Shown in pieces: positions 37,616 to 50,300 of a stretch of 64,000 nucleotides of DNA. Source of the DNA: Pampus argenteus (lineage: Eukaryota; Chordata; Actinopteri; Scombriformes; Stromateidae); assembly GCA_036937835.1 (NCBI GenBank), contig CM072873.1, positions 14,372,001 through 14,436,000 of the forward strand, in the 5' to 3' direction. Under the pieces are notes generated by a model. That model was not told where the DNA came from and made no database searches. It saw only the letters and a program-made list of their open reading frames with translations. Both the position numbers and the translations under genes were made by a program. Every line of letters begins with the position of its first letter. Within the stretch, counting starts at the first letter, position 1.

Positions 37616-38310
37616 CAGCCAATCAGATTCAAGTATGTTCCCTTAACCACGCCCCTTCCACGATGCACCGTAATCATGTGTGCGCTTGATTTTTTTTACA
37701 AACTGGTCCAGGCGGGTGGAGTGTACACTGTGAAGGGTGGCGACATCGTTTTAGTAAGTCAAACTTAGAAAATGAGAAATAATTATATGTTTTATTGAGT
37801 TTAATAATATAATCTGTTTATTTAATGATCGTCAATGAGTCAGTAGAGTCATATTTCAATTGATAATTCAGAGCCTTAATTCGATAAACAAAATTACCTA
37901 AAAAACAGTCTATATAATATAATGTATATAGCTTTTTAGTGTAATCTCTCAAATTTCTGTCACTTAATTTAGTTATGTGAAGATGGATTAATAACAAAAT
38001 ATACAACAATATCTGAATTACTGTAAATATGTCTATGGCTATAATAAAGTCATTTTTCCATCAGGACATTTGACATGATTCATAGTCGACCTGACTTCCT
38101 CAGTGGATCACAGAGATGCTCAGTGAGCGTCATGCGGCGCATCTGCTGTCCGCACAGAGCAACACGAGGCTGCGCCGCCTTCAAACACCGCAAATGACTG
38201 AAACCAAGTTTGAGCACAGAAAAGCAGAAACGGAGCATTTTTAAGGATTTTAGGAGTCACTTCATCTTTTCAAATGTCGTGAGTATAAATACTGCGGAGC
38301 TGTAGCTGAG
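37616..38310. promoter_or_regulatory. Head-to-head promoter interval, cdkn3 and ARHGEF33-like gene
   Basis: On the minus strand a CCAAT box (as GATTGG) lies just upstream of the first cdkn3 ATG, and a TTCAAA (CHR-like) lies inside the presumed first exon. This combination is usual in G2/M-regulated promoters. On the plus strand a GC-richer stretch at about 38100-38310 ends at a donor-like GAG|GTGAGT and may be a noncoding first exon of the RhoGEF gene. Confidence 0.45.
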
Positions 38311-38654
38311 GTGAGTTTCTAGTAGCTTTATAGCTTGATTTCTTTTCTTTTCTTTGAAGGATTCTTGAACACTCGGGCTGCTAAACTATTATTATGTATT
38401 ATTAAGTAGCATCACAGGTTTTTAACTAGATAGTCTGCACAGCATAGTCTCTCAAGCTGCACTGAAAATAGGATTTCTTTTATAATTTTATTCTTTAAAA
38501 ATGCACTAAAATGAACAAATGAGAGCTATTATTAATCTCTATAAGGGAATGCTTATTTTTTTATTTTGTTAATTTGCTGTTAAAACATTAGGCTATTACA
38601 TATTGCTTTTTTTTATTTATTTATTTTTTGCTGATCTGCTCTCCTTCTGTCAGC

Positions 38655-38771
38655 AGACTTATAAGGAGGGATCTTGGCTTCTGCAGCCTTTTCCCCTGCA
38701 GGGCTGAGCTCTTTGGCTGGCTTGCCACTTCCTTAGCAGAGGGGCTGCTGGCAGAGGCAACATCTGAGCAG
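38655..38771 (+). other. Possible noncoding exon of ARHGEF33-like gene
   Basis: GC-richer block between an acceptor-like TCTGTCAGCAG and the donor GCAG|GTACCA at 38772. It would be 5' UTR spliced to the exon with the ATG at 39255. Inference only. Confidence 0.3.
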
Positions 38772-39254
38772 GTACCACAAACATAATAGGAATACAGACA
38801 TGGAAGTCTAAATGTTATTCTGACTCCTCTCTTTAAATGGGCTTAGGTAGTAAGAATAAATGACGACAGAATTTGCATTCTTTTTGTGCTTAAAATTATA
38901 ACTCCTCAAGTCAAACATGTAGATGTTAAATTAATTCCTGATTTTTTTTATTTTTTTTATGTCAGTGAGCATTTGGTTAGGAAAAGGTTAAAGGATTCAC
39001 TTTACTGAGACTGAGAAAAACAGGTTGACCTCCTCTGTATTGTTCACATTGTATGCCTGCTACATTATCTGATCTGACCGGAGAACAGAGTGAACTACAC
39101 ACAACATGCACCAACACTGTCTACAGTTTGTCAGCTGACAAACAGCTGGTAAAAATCAAACGATATAATTCAGGCCGCACAGTTTGTGATGAACATTAAT
39201 CACTGTTGAGTGTTTGCAAACAGTTTTTGTTTGTGTCTCTCTCTGTTACAGGTC

Positions 39255-42200
39255 ATGAAGCCTCAAGAGGCCGAGCTTGTCACTGAAATCTCAAAGGTAT
39301 TCTGTGCCTTCCTCCCACCGGCTAGAGTTGTTTTGTTAAAGAGACAGTTCACTTTCAATCTCAAGCTCTGACTTCTTGCAGCAGATGGAAAAATAAATCC
39401 ACTCTCCACACAGGAGATTTACGTGTAATTTTAGACATTCTGTTGTGCATTGTGAATAAATCTAATATTTCTGATTAATATATTTCCACCTGGTGTCTCC
39501 TCAGTTACAATGCATGGTCTCAGAGCTGAAGACTGGGTTTACCAGCGCCCTGCTGGAGCTCAGCCAGATCCAACATGGAGACACTTACCTGAGAGAAGAG
39601 CTGGAGGAGAACAGGAGGACATGTCAGAAAAAGGCTCTACGGCTGGAGGCTCTGGTTGAGTCACTGCGGGTGAGTCCGTTTGTTTCAATTAATGAGACAA
39701 ATCAAGTGTGGAAAGTTTGGTTACAGTCCCACAATGATTAAAATAGAAAGGAAAATTAACCACACAAAAAGACATCATGTGCATCATTAACATATAACAC
39801 AGTATGAAATTATGCTTACTTAGTTTCAGACAGTAAAAATAAACTCATTTGTCATCCTGTGCAGGAGGAACTTGGTGTGATGCGGTGTCAGGTCTTGCAG
39901 CTCTACAGTAACGGACAGAGACCTCAGGAGGATGGAAAGAGCTCCACGTCAAAACAGAGAGAAAGGTAACAGATATAAACTACAGAGCAGTTCAGATCAG
40001 AAGACGCTGTGATTACAATGTGGTAATACACGAAACAGAGTAAGAAAACACATCTTTGTATGTTAAAAACATATAATAAAACCGACATTTTGGCATCTGT
40101 CCACTGTTCTGATACAGTGATCCAGCAGAGCCAGCTGTGGGCCGGAGTCAGTGTGACTGTTCGTCTGCTCCTTCAGCCTGCCTGTGCAGAGGAAAACTGC
40201 TCCTCCACTGTTTCCTGCAGGGCCTCAAAGCAGGACTGAGTGAGGGCACAGGTGAGCTCACATCATCTGTCAGATTAGTAGGAAAAAGTACGTTAGCAGC
40301 CAGTTGTTATAGTGAAACACAATTGTGATTCAAGCTATATGTTACATTTGCTTTCAACTGTACCAAATGTTTCCAATAAAAGATATTTGTATCTTAAAAA
40401 CGTTCAATAAACCTTTTAAGGAAAAAGAAAGATCTAACATTAGTTGATTTCCTTGTGCACTGACAAAACATCACACATCAGGAACAAAACAAGCATGTGT
40501 GATATTGTGACTCAATCCTTCAATAATTTTTTCTTGTTTTTTTTGTGTGCAGATGCACGACATCAGGTGGCAATGCAGCTTCTCCATTCTGAGTGGGAGT
40601 ACGTATCAACCTTAAACCAGCTATACGACAAATACAAGACACCGCCGACTCATCTGATGACTGTAGAACCATAGTAAGTACTAAACAGCTCCCATCTTTC
40701 TTTTCGACAAAGAAAGAAAGTTGATGCAAACTGATTTTCCTGCAACACAGAAAGACAGAAATGGAATCTTGTATGTCAAAATAAAATGTGAATGTTTCCT
40801 TTATCTGCAGTAAATACACATCTGTATATGTACATTAAAAGTTTTACATTAACATTGTGACATGTTGTTTTCTGTGTTATTGTATCCAGTCAGACATATA
40901 TGAAGTTTGTTGAGCAGCTGTTACAGCGACATCTGCTCTTCAGGAACACTCTGCAGGAGCGACTATCTGCTGAACACTGGAAGTCTCTTGTTGGAGACAT
41001 CCTGGTGCAGCTCATCGGCCAAAACGATGCAAGTAGATCCTTTTATTATAAAAAAAATAAAAAGGGGGATTCAGGCGATTGTGTTGAACTCAGAGGATGC
41101 TCATAATCATTCTCCTTTTCCAGACAGCTTTTTCTGATATGTACCTTGGATACACAACAACCCTTGCATCATTCCTCTCCCTGGAGTTCAACAGACTGAA
41201 TCATACTGAGAAAAGCCACAAAATGCAGGTATTGCAGCTTTAATAGTATTCAGTCATAATTTCCTAGAAATCAGACGTGCTGATGGAAATTTTCTGTCTG
41301 TATGTATTCTGTCTGGCCAGATGGAGAGAGAGGAAATGAAGCTGCTCTCCCTGCTGTTGGCGCCCATCGCTCGCATCCACAGCTACCTTAGTCACATTCA
41401 GGTGAGTCAGCAGACTCCACGAGTCGAGTCAGCAACGCTGCAGGTGCACACTGACCTTAACATTGAACTGAGGTTGAGCTGAGCGAGGTTAAAGTTGAAC
41501 TGCAGCCCAGAATGATTGAGACGTCCAACACCTGAAAAACACAACTGAGTGCTTCAGATCAGAAAATAATAACCAGAAGGATGTTAAAAGAAAAGAAGCA
41601 GATTGTTGGAAGGTTTACAACACTGGCTCATTTGTTTATTTCTGCTTCACTTTCCTCCTTTAGAATCTGTTGCAGTGGACCGGAAAAGAGCATCCTGACT
41701 GCAGCCTCCTTCTGGGAACAGAGCGAGCACTGAGGGGCATTTTGTCTCGCTGTCATGTGATCCTGGAGGAAGATGTTCGATGGGAGGACGCAGAGGGAGC
41801 TGGACAAAGGTGAGAGCATCATTGAAAGGATTAACTGTCGAATCACGGGCTGCATGTCTGTGTTTATCAACATTTTATCACTCTAACTAAGTTTATTTAT
41901 TCTCTGCATGAATAACAGCTGCTCTGATGCAGCAACCGGAGGATCCTCACATGTTCATGGATCTTCTGCAAACTGTTGCATGAGGAACCATCAGACCAGA
42001 GAGTCTCTGCAGGACAGAGGGGAGACAAACTCTGCAGCTCAGAGGTGGGTGTTGCCCTCTGTTGGCTTTAGACAGTACAGCAGGTAAGAGAACACCTGCT
42101 GTCAAAAGACAAAGACTAGTAATCCATCAGTGACATATAGCATCCAAAATGGCTATATTTTGGGGGTTTGACAAAAAATGTTTACATTACTTTCTTGGAA

Positions 42201-42674
42201 AAATTGCAGTAACCTCTTCTCTCCTCTACACAGAGACGACCAGCAGGCTGTTAACCTCACTAACGGGGTTGACGGCTGCCACTCGATGCGTCTGGAGTGC
42301 TGGTCCTGCAGCCCGGTGAGGAGGAAGGGCTGTGGAAGAGACTGGGCAGTCCTGAACCAGCCAGCAGCCTGCGGACACGCTTATTGCTCCCTGCTCACTC
42401 CAGAGACTCCAGGATGGGGAGAGAACAGCGATTCAGGCCAGGGCACCTTCAGCCAGGCCAATGGGAAAAGCACCAATGAGTTGGAGGCGCCTCATGCCAA
42501 TCACAGCCTCGATGACTGTGAGACAGACCCAGATGACACCTCGGCCTTTGACTACTCCTCTGTCACCTCCTGCAGCCCTGATGGCACCCTGCGCAGGGAG
42601 ATGATAGACAGCAACAGTGGGGAGGATGAGGAGGAGGACAGCCAGGTGCCGGTGCTTTTGAAGCCCTCGTACAG

Positions 42675-42709
<35 letters not shown>

Positions 42710-44171
42710 CCAGAGATGCACCCAGAGAGAGGACTGTGTGTCTGAGGTGGCAGATTCCCAGATTAACCCCTCATCCTCCTCTGAGAAACCCAGCAGGGAA
42801 GTGTGTTGACGGGCTCACGCCGTGCCTCGTCAGCTCATACGGGAAGAAGCTAGTCAGCGTCAGGAAAGGGTCGCCTCCTCTCCATCCGAAAAGTGCCTTC
42901 AGGCCCATCTGGGACGATCCATCCAAACAGGTAATGAAGTTTTTATTATTCATACTAGTCCAGGGTACTTTTATGTCTTCTTTTAGGTATGCCTATGAGA
43001 CTGTGGAAAGTGCAGCCAGAGTCTTAAACTTGATGCATCCTTAAATATTTGCACTGGCTTCCAGTTAGTTTCAGAACTGAATACAATATTTCATTTCTTA
43101 AAAAGATTATAAAGCCCTACACAGCTTTGTTTCCTTATTGAAACTCCCTGTAATCCCAGACTAAAGCATCCTTTTTTTTCAGCAGACTGTGTATAATAGT
43201 AAAACTGCATTTCCCAGAATACACTATATTTCATTTATTGATTTATTCATCCATGTCATAGATCTTTGCATTTAGTTTTATGTATTTTCATTTCTATTTC
43301 AGTAGATGTTCTCTACCCTTAACTGGCAACATAACCCAACATAATCAACATCCACAGAACCTCTGATCTGCTTAAACAATTCTTTTGCTTTTTTAAAATT
43401 TGTATGTTTAGTTACTATCCTGAATTAAAATTAAACCTTCCTCAAAGAGGTCAAACTTTAGCTAAAGCTGCACAGACCTCTAAATTTATCAGTGAGCAGC
43501 ATCCAAATAAACATGTTAACTATGCAGTAGTGGGATACATCCGTTAGATTTTTACAACTCTTGAGATGAGAGCGAAAATGTTCAAAGATGCTTTATCTAG
43601 TTAGGAAATGATTCTTGCAACTGCACCAAAAATAAATCACTGGATCTTTGACTCATGGTGAAACTTTTTACCAAATTCCAGTGAAATCTGTTTTTGAGAA
43701 ATGCTGCCAACTAACAGCCAAACAAAAAGGACCAAAATATTCAGATATGATTAGTCTTTTTTTAAATCCTTTGATATTTTCCTGACAACTCTGTGCAGTT
43801 TTCCGTTTTCCTTGGATTTATATTGTCAAACCTGGTCTGTATATCCACATCACTTCACGGAACAGGCTGATTCAGCTCCAGAGAAGGACAACAGACAAGG
43901 CTTTGTACCAATCCAAGCTCCAGCGAGGCAGAGCTTTCAGAATTTCAATCGGAGCAGAGAAAATCTGAGGTAAGAGTCTCTTTGATCACCGGTCGCATGA
44001 TTAAAACTGCATTTGATCAATGAAACTTGTTTTTACTTGCTGCCTCTCTGACCTTTCCGTCTCTTCAGACCGGCCCTGGTTCAGCAGCGAGGTGGCCACG
44101 CAGCAGTGCAGAGCAGTGGAGGATTGTGGGAGGACAGCGAGGACAGCGAGGGACCCTGCAGCACTGTTTGA
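39255..44171 (+). CDS. ARHGEF33-like Rho guanine nucleotide exchange factor, complete, 13 exons
   Basis: Coding exons: 39255-39296, 39505-39669, 39865-39965, 40118-40251, 40553-40673, 40890-41028, 41124-41228, 41321-41401, 41664-41809, 41919-42044, 42234-42930, 43866-43969, 44069-44171. They give 687 residues. The N-terminal coiled coil (SELKTGFTSALLELSQIQHG) closely matches human ARHGEF33 (SELKTGFTEAMQELSRIQHG). Residues about 150-345 have the layout of a DH (RhoGEF) domain, from VAMQLLHSEWEYVSTL to the helix LLSLLLAPIARIHSYLSHIQ. No PH domain is seen. The C-terminal half is Ser- and acid-rich, with an 11-Gln run coded at 42676-42708, and ends CSTV, a class I PDZ-ligand type. The likely role is nucleotide exchange on a Rho GTPase; the target is unknown. 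The intron after exon 6 has a GC donor. The gene is convergent with sos2. Confidence 0.88.
42676..42708 (+). repeat. (CAG)11 run coding polyglutamine
   Basis: Eleven uninterrupted CAG codons within exon 11 of the ARHGEF33-like gene. Pure CAG coding suggests a length-variable tract. Confidence 0.9.
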
Positions 44172-44667
44172 CGCCCGCTGTCCTCCTCAAGAGACCCTGA
44201 AGAAAACTGTCACACATAAAATTGCAGTGACTGACTTCTGTGATGGATGCCTGAAAACAGCAACGTAAATGCATGAATGAACAATCGGTGAAACTAAAGC
44301 CTGAAAACATGGATTTCTCTTGATTTTCTGGTCAATCTGAATTGTTCATAAACACTCCAGATGTCTGTTTAGCTGTTTTTAGATGAGACTTGTAGGATAA
44401 ATGGATACAACTAAAAATATTAAAACATCTAACTTGATGAATAATTTACAAGAAAATGAAGAAGAAATCACAATTTCCTTCTTGATTTCCATTTTTAAAA
44501 TCCCACCTGAATACGCTAAACCTTATTTTATTTTTAGCATTCAGAGATGGTATTAAATGTAATCTGTTTCAGTGTTCATATGGACATCTGACTGTTGATC
44601 AGACTTGAAAAATTGTGAACCCGTCCTTTAATATCTATTTTACTTGCAACACCCGTGTAAAAAACAA

Positions 44668-44673
44668 AATAAA
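44668..44673 (+). promoter_or_regulatory. ARHGEF33-like poly(A) signal
   Basis: AATAAA about 500 bp after the stop codon; no stronger hexamer is seen before the convergent sos2 end. Confidence 0.6.
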
Positions 44674-44742
44674 CCCCAAAACTTAAGTTACAGTAAAACA
44701 AGAGGAGAAATGAGTAGTTCAGTACAAAATAAGACTGGGTGA

Positions 44743-44748
44743 TTTATT
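44743..44748 (-). promoter_or_regulatory. sos2: sos2 poly(A) signal
   Basis: Minus-strand AATAAA that would give a sos2 3' UTR of about 2.6 kb (to about 44725). Confidence 0.5.
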
Positions 44749-47367
44749 AATCTCATCAAGACCATTAATACAAAGCAGTTAAAAGGCCACATACCATCAA
44801 ATAAACCGACTGCTGGATCAAGTTGTTACAGTGCCACCGGAGGAAAACCAATCTGTTATTCTGTCGGGAAAAACATAGTAGAAAACAAAAAGAAAAACAT
44901 GGCGAACTTAACCCCACCAATACTGACTTCTTGGGAAACTTTGTTGATCGAGGGAATGGACAGAAAAGAAAAAAAAAACCTCCAAAACTCACCAGCTGCA
45001 CAAAACACAGAGAGAAGAGGAGAAGCGAGTGATTTGTCAGCTGATATCCAGCTTGTGGTGGTCATACATCCTCAGGTGTTTCTGACAGTGGGGTGGGGGG
45101 TATAAGTGAGGTGGTAGACTTGTGTGTTTTTCTGCCCTGATCCATGTAGAAAGTGAGTTTGACAGCTGCATAGGACCACTGCATTTATAAACATGACCTA
45201 TAACAACTGCGGCTCTTCAACAGTACAGCCTAAAGTGCACAAAGTGTGTTTCTCAGAAGAAAGGAAAAAAAAAAAAAAGTCCAATTCTTCACGATGCTCA
45301 AATACTTGCAACCGAATATATTTCGACATATATTCAACTGCAAACTTAATACAAGTCCAACCTCTGTTTAATGAGTGTTAGCATTAAAAAGTCTTTGAAA
45401 AGGAGACAATCGGAAGGCAATTAGTAGGATGTACAAAGTGAAGCACACGTCTTATAAGTGCTTGGCATTAGAACTGTATATTTTCATTGCTTTAAAACAG
45501 CTAGAGGGGGAGTGGGGGTGGGGCAGGGGGAGAAAAACATGGCTTTCCTCAGTTAATACTACCAGCGTTTAAAACTGGAGATTGTCTGTAAGTACGTTAG
45601 TGACAGTGACCTGTTTTTTCTTGTTTTGTTTTTGTTTGTTTTTTAAGATTTTTTTTATCCGACTGTAGCAGCATTGGATTATTAGGCAATATTCGACTGA
45701 CTGAACAGATGCGGATGAGGGTACAATACAACAGGGAGAAAAAAAAAGTCACTTTATACAAATTATTTAGTTAGTGTATACATGTTATATATATATATAC
45801 ACACAGTATCCACAAACATGTACAATTTCATAGTGTATAGCTTTGTTCTAAACATTACATAGGCAACTTTATTTTTTAGCATTTTAGACACCGTTTGCTT
45901 ATTCTGTAAAGTAGAAAACAAAATAAAAAGGCACATCTGAGCATGATGCATGGATTATTTCAGTCTTTCCAAAAGTGTATTGAGCAGAAAAGAAAGAAAG
46001 AAAGAAAGACAAAGAAAGAAACAAAGAAAGAAAAAGAAAGAAAGAAAGAAAGAAGTTAGGTTAAAAAGTTCCTCTTTTTTTATGGGTTTGCAGGTATTGG
46101 AGCAGCCACTGGGGGGAGCTGACCCAGCTTTGGTGGAGAGGGGTTGCGTGCTTCCAGTGCTGAGTTTGAATACCAATGAATATGAGTTGGTCATGTAGAG
46201 GCTATTGGAGAAGAGCACAGTGTCAGACAGCAGCACACGTCTATATGGAGATCGGTTAAGACATCAGCTTTCGAAGAGTCGTAGAGAGAAAAACTCGTTG
46301 TTTGTTGTTTTGTCTGTTTTCTCTCTTCGTCTTCGTCCTGGATCGGTGCTGTTTGATATCGTGGCAGACGTCCCTCTGTCGCACACTACAGAGGGCTGTT
46401 TTAATAGTCTCATTGCAAACCTGCTGACTTTACCCAAGCTTGATGTGCAAATGGAGTGTTCTCGGCTCTCGTTTTCCCATCCGGGGCCGAGAGGATGTTG
46501 GAGCCTGGGGTCAGAGGTCATTGCTGTTGGATTTTTAAAGGCAACGTTTTGTGGCTGCGGAGAGGCCTGACAGTAAAAAAACAAACAAACAGTCAGAAAG
46601 TTTGACTCGCTTCTATACAGTCACAGTGTACAGCTGAGTGGGAGGGCAGGAGAGACAGAGGGCGGGGGTGGGGTTCAGTGTTACCTCCTTTTCGAGTTTG
46701 TTTTTAATGTCACATTAATTAAAAAAAAAAGAAAAGAAAAGAAAATCCCTTATCCCCCTGCATAAAATAAGACTTTGGCAATTGTTTCCTTTTCAGTTTG
46801 TAGGAAAAACAAGTCAATGGAAATGTCTGTTCTTGTCTGCCACCCACAGTGCAAGAGCTACGTCAAAGTTAATCGTTGAGGAGAGACAAAAAATGTAATA
46901 AAAATCTGTGAGCTGCAGCAGGACTCCCAGGTGAACGATGATGTGAAAGCATGACAGTTGAGGCTACAAAGTCCAAGAACCCTCACATGCATCCCACCCA
47001 GGTACTGGAGCGGGATGTGGGGTAAGTTTGAGTTAAGTGTGTGAGGGGTGAGAACTTTTATCAGGAGTAGGCAGTCCTGCTCCGTAAGAACAAATAAACA
47101 CTCACACAGCAACAGTGTCTTGGTGCTCCTTGTTGTTTATTCGCTGGCACTCCGGTGTGGGTTTCTCATTGGCACAGAGGGTTTATGATGAAGGCGGAGC
47201 TACTGATCACCTGAGAGGCACGGCGAGGGTGTGACTGATCAATGCAGAGGGCGCGTGTGTGTGTGTGTGTGGAGGGTAAAAGGGGGAGCATCGTTATTCT
47301 TTCTGATCAGTAGCTTTGTCGTATTTTGCAGGACACAGTTTGCATTTCAAAATGACCCCTAGCAGAC
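44749..47367 (-). other. sos2: sos2 3' UTR
   Basis: No other gene is recognised between the sos2 stop and the presumed poly(A) signal. It contains a purine tetranucleotide repeat (45987-46054), several A-runs and a short GT tract near 47258-47272. Open frames in it are short and without family signal. Confidence 0.5.
45987..46054. repeat. (AAAG)n microsatellite
   Basis: Imperfect tetranucleotide tract. In the sos2 transcript (minus strand) it reads as a polypyrimidine CTTT repeat. Confidence 0.9.
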
Positions 47368-50300
47368 TCACTGGCTGCTGTCGGTGTTCTCCACCAATGA
47401 GAGGCCTTGAAATGGCGGCTGCAGCAGCTCCCTTTTGTATGTCTTTGGTGGGAGCTTGGGGAGTTGTGGGCTGGAGTTGTGGCGTGGTGGGACAGGGGGA
47501 GCGGTGATGGGAATAGGTAAGGGGCACAGGCTGTTCTGGCTGGCACTGAGTGGGCAACTCCTCTTGGGGATGCGAGGTGACGGCGTGCTGGGCGGGGTGT
47601 TGGGCGAGCTGGGCGAGATGCTCAAGTCGCAGTGGTATCGGCTCACAGGAGAAGGCTGTAGGTTAAGCGGGTAGTTGATGAATATCTCTGGGGGCCGCTG
47701 GGGCACCGGTGGAGGCGTGTCGGGCAGAGGGTCCCGGGGGGGTGGAGGGGGCGGGCTGGGCAGGGGGCCGTCGGTGGGGCCATTGTAGAGCGGCGGTCGA
47801 GGCTGGTTCCTGGGCAGAGGAGGGGGCAGGCGGGGAGGGATGGCTGGGGGGCTGTCAGACCTGGAGCTCAGCTAAAACACAGAGACACACAGAGATCAGG
47901 TTCAACTGTGTCAATACAAAATATTACTCTGCTTACATTAAACGTATCCCTCCTGCTATTAACAGTGAAGCCTGGATATCAACAAAGAGCTGAAACGAAA
48001 CCACATGTTCACACTTCTGTTCCAGAAATAAGAAATCCCACTGACATCTGTACACAAATAACAAATAACACAAATAACTAAAAATACAGATTTGGAACAT
48101 AACAGTATGAATCAACAATGTTCAGATAAGAACGGCAAATTAAAAAACAATCAATCAAATATCATTGTTTATTCAATATTCCATGAGCGAGATTTACGGG
48201 AGTTACGTGTAGTTCAGAAATGTTTTTAGAGAGCAGAGAGTGCAGCTGAAGAGCTGAAAATTTTACCATCTTATGGACAAAAACATCTCATGATGACAGA
48301 AGTACCTGCGTGACACATGTTACATGGCTGCAGCATCCACAGTCGGTTTCATGAATGTTTCAAATTCACACTGCTGATATCTGAGATATTTACTCAAAAA
48401 ATGTTGACAGGCCATTTTTTATAACAGGATTACATCATTTACTAATTCTGTACTAAAACGTTTGTCAACAATCCTGAATCTTACCACAGACATGCTAAAC
48501 CCAATCAGACAGAGATTATAATGTATATAATGCTAGAAAATGACGAGCTGCTCTTACTTTAGCTTCAGACATCGCGTCCTTCCTTCGTGGCGGCAGAGGA
48601 GGCGGCTTCAGCGGCTCCTCTCCGAGCTGGTGGAGGCTGCCGCAAGACACAGACTGAAACTCTGAGATGAAGAGAAACAGACACGGTAAAAAAAAAAGCA
48701 AAAAGAAAAAAAAGCTGCATGTATAAAGAATCAAGGACATGCCCTACTTAAGAAAAGCACGATGATCGCAAAATACTAAAACAGCAGTTTATCTGCATGC
48801 ATTAATGCAGCACTCGGGTACAAAATTAAAAACTCACTTGAAGGCGGAAGGAGAACTGTGGAAAATATGGAGTTGCTACCTGTAAAATCCAAAACAGAGG
48901 GAAGAAGAAGATCTAATTTCACAAGAAAGGTGTATGCTTTACCTTTTGCCTCTATTTAAATGCTGTTTTTTCCTTCACATTTTGCTACTTCTCAATGTCA
49001 AAACAAACATGTCAGTGTTTGTTTGTCTGATGAATCATGTAATGCGATGAATCTTTAAAACACTGTAAACACTTAATATTTACACACATCCGTAGAAACG
49101 TTAAGAATCTGAAACTTTCCCTGTCTTGATTGTAAAACAGTCCCATTTAATTCCAGAAACCGACCAATGTGCTGACTGTGAACTCACCACCGTAGGAGCT
49201 GCTGAAGTCGTGCTCCATGAAGACTGAGCTGAGGTCAGAGGAGGCCGACTGCGGTGGGGTGGGCGTGTTTGGAGAGGTGGGCACAGAGACAGACACCGTC
49301 TCTGGCTCGGTCTCAGCGATACTCCGGAAGGTAATCTTATGGGGCGGCTCCCTCTCAAGGGGGACTGGGTGGCCCTTCAGGGTGCCAGAGGTAGATGTTC
49401 GCACAGGCCGGATCCCCGGTGATTTCAGATTGTACACGGTCTTCCTGGGCTGCAGGAGGAGAGGAGAGGCACTGATTCAACTGTGGGAGCTTCATCACGT
49501 CACATATAATCCATTCATACTATTTGACAAAGAACAAAATGTTTGGAACAACACAAACAAGACTTAAGAACCATTTAAAGGAGACATTGCATGCCCATTT
49601 CCAAGTCTACATTTATATTCTGGGGCTCTACTTTTAAACTGGCTCTTTATGCAGACCCTCAGTTCAGCCTCTGTCGGAAATGGGCCATTTTAGCTCTTTA
49701 AGGCCCTCTCCCAGGAAGCTCACTCTATTCTGATTGGCCAACTGCTATTCAGGAGGCTACATAAACTAATAGTAGCAGTAGCAGTAATTCACTTCTTTTT
49801 CTTTACCCGAAATGGAAACTTCTCAAATACATCCATCCGTGTTCAAGGCTGAATCTGATCTGAAATATGAGAGTGGACAAAGGCTACAGAACAGACAGCC
49901 GTTTGTGGGCATGTGCGAATAATCTGATGTCATCATGAGTAGGAAGTAGAGGTAACTCTGCAAACTCAGTGTATAGAGCAGCCTGAGCTTCTGACTTTCA
50001 GACATCCAACATCATAATAAAGTAAAAATAAAAAGACAAGACTATATGTATGGCTAGATAACACAAGAGGCAAGTGAGAAAATGTGTGGGAGCATATTCA
50101 CTTTAAACTGCTGCAAACTACTGCAGAGGACACCCATAGTTTTATTCTTCACTTCAGCTCTTACTACTGCTAATGAATGTAGAAATAAATGCTATCCAGT
50201 AGCCAGAGAAACTAAAATAAATTATGATAAAGGATCTAGAAAATGACTTTATGCCAATCTGCAGTAAAAATGCATCTCATACTAAAACAGAAATGAAACT

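Noticed and set aside
42931..43044. Continuation of the large RhoGEF exon past 42930 to the in-frame stop
   Set aside because: A donor (CAG|GTAATG) ends the exon, and the next exons continue in phase to a sensible C-terminus. Read-through adds unrelated residues. An intron-retention isoform remains possible.
45950..46584. Open frames on both strands around 46 kb
   Set aside because: One is built on the AAAG repeat, and the others have no family signal. They lie in the presumed sos2 3' UTR.
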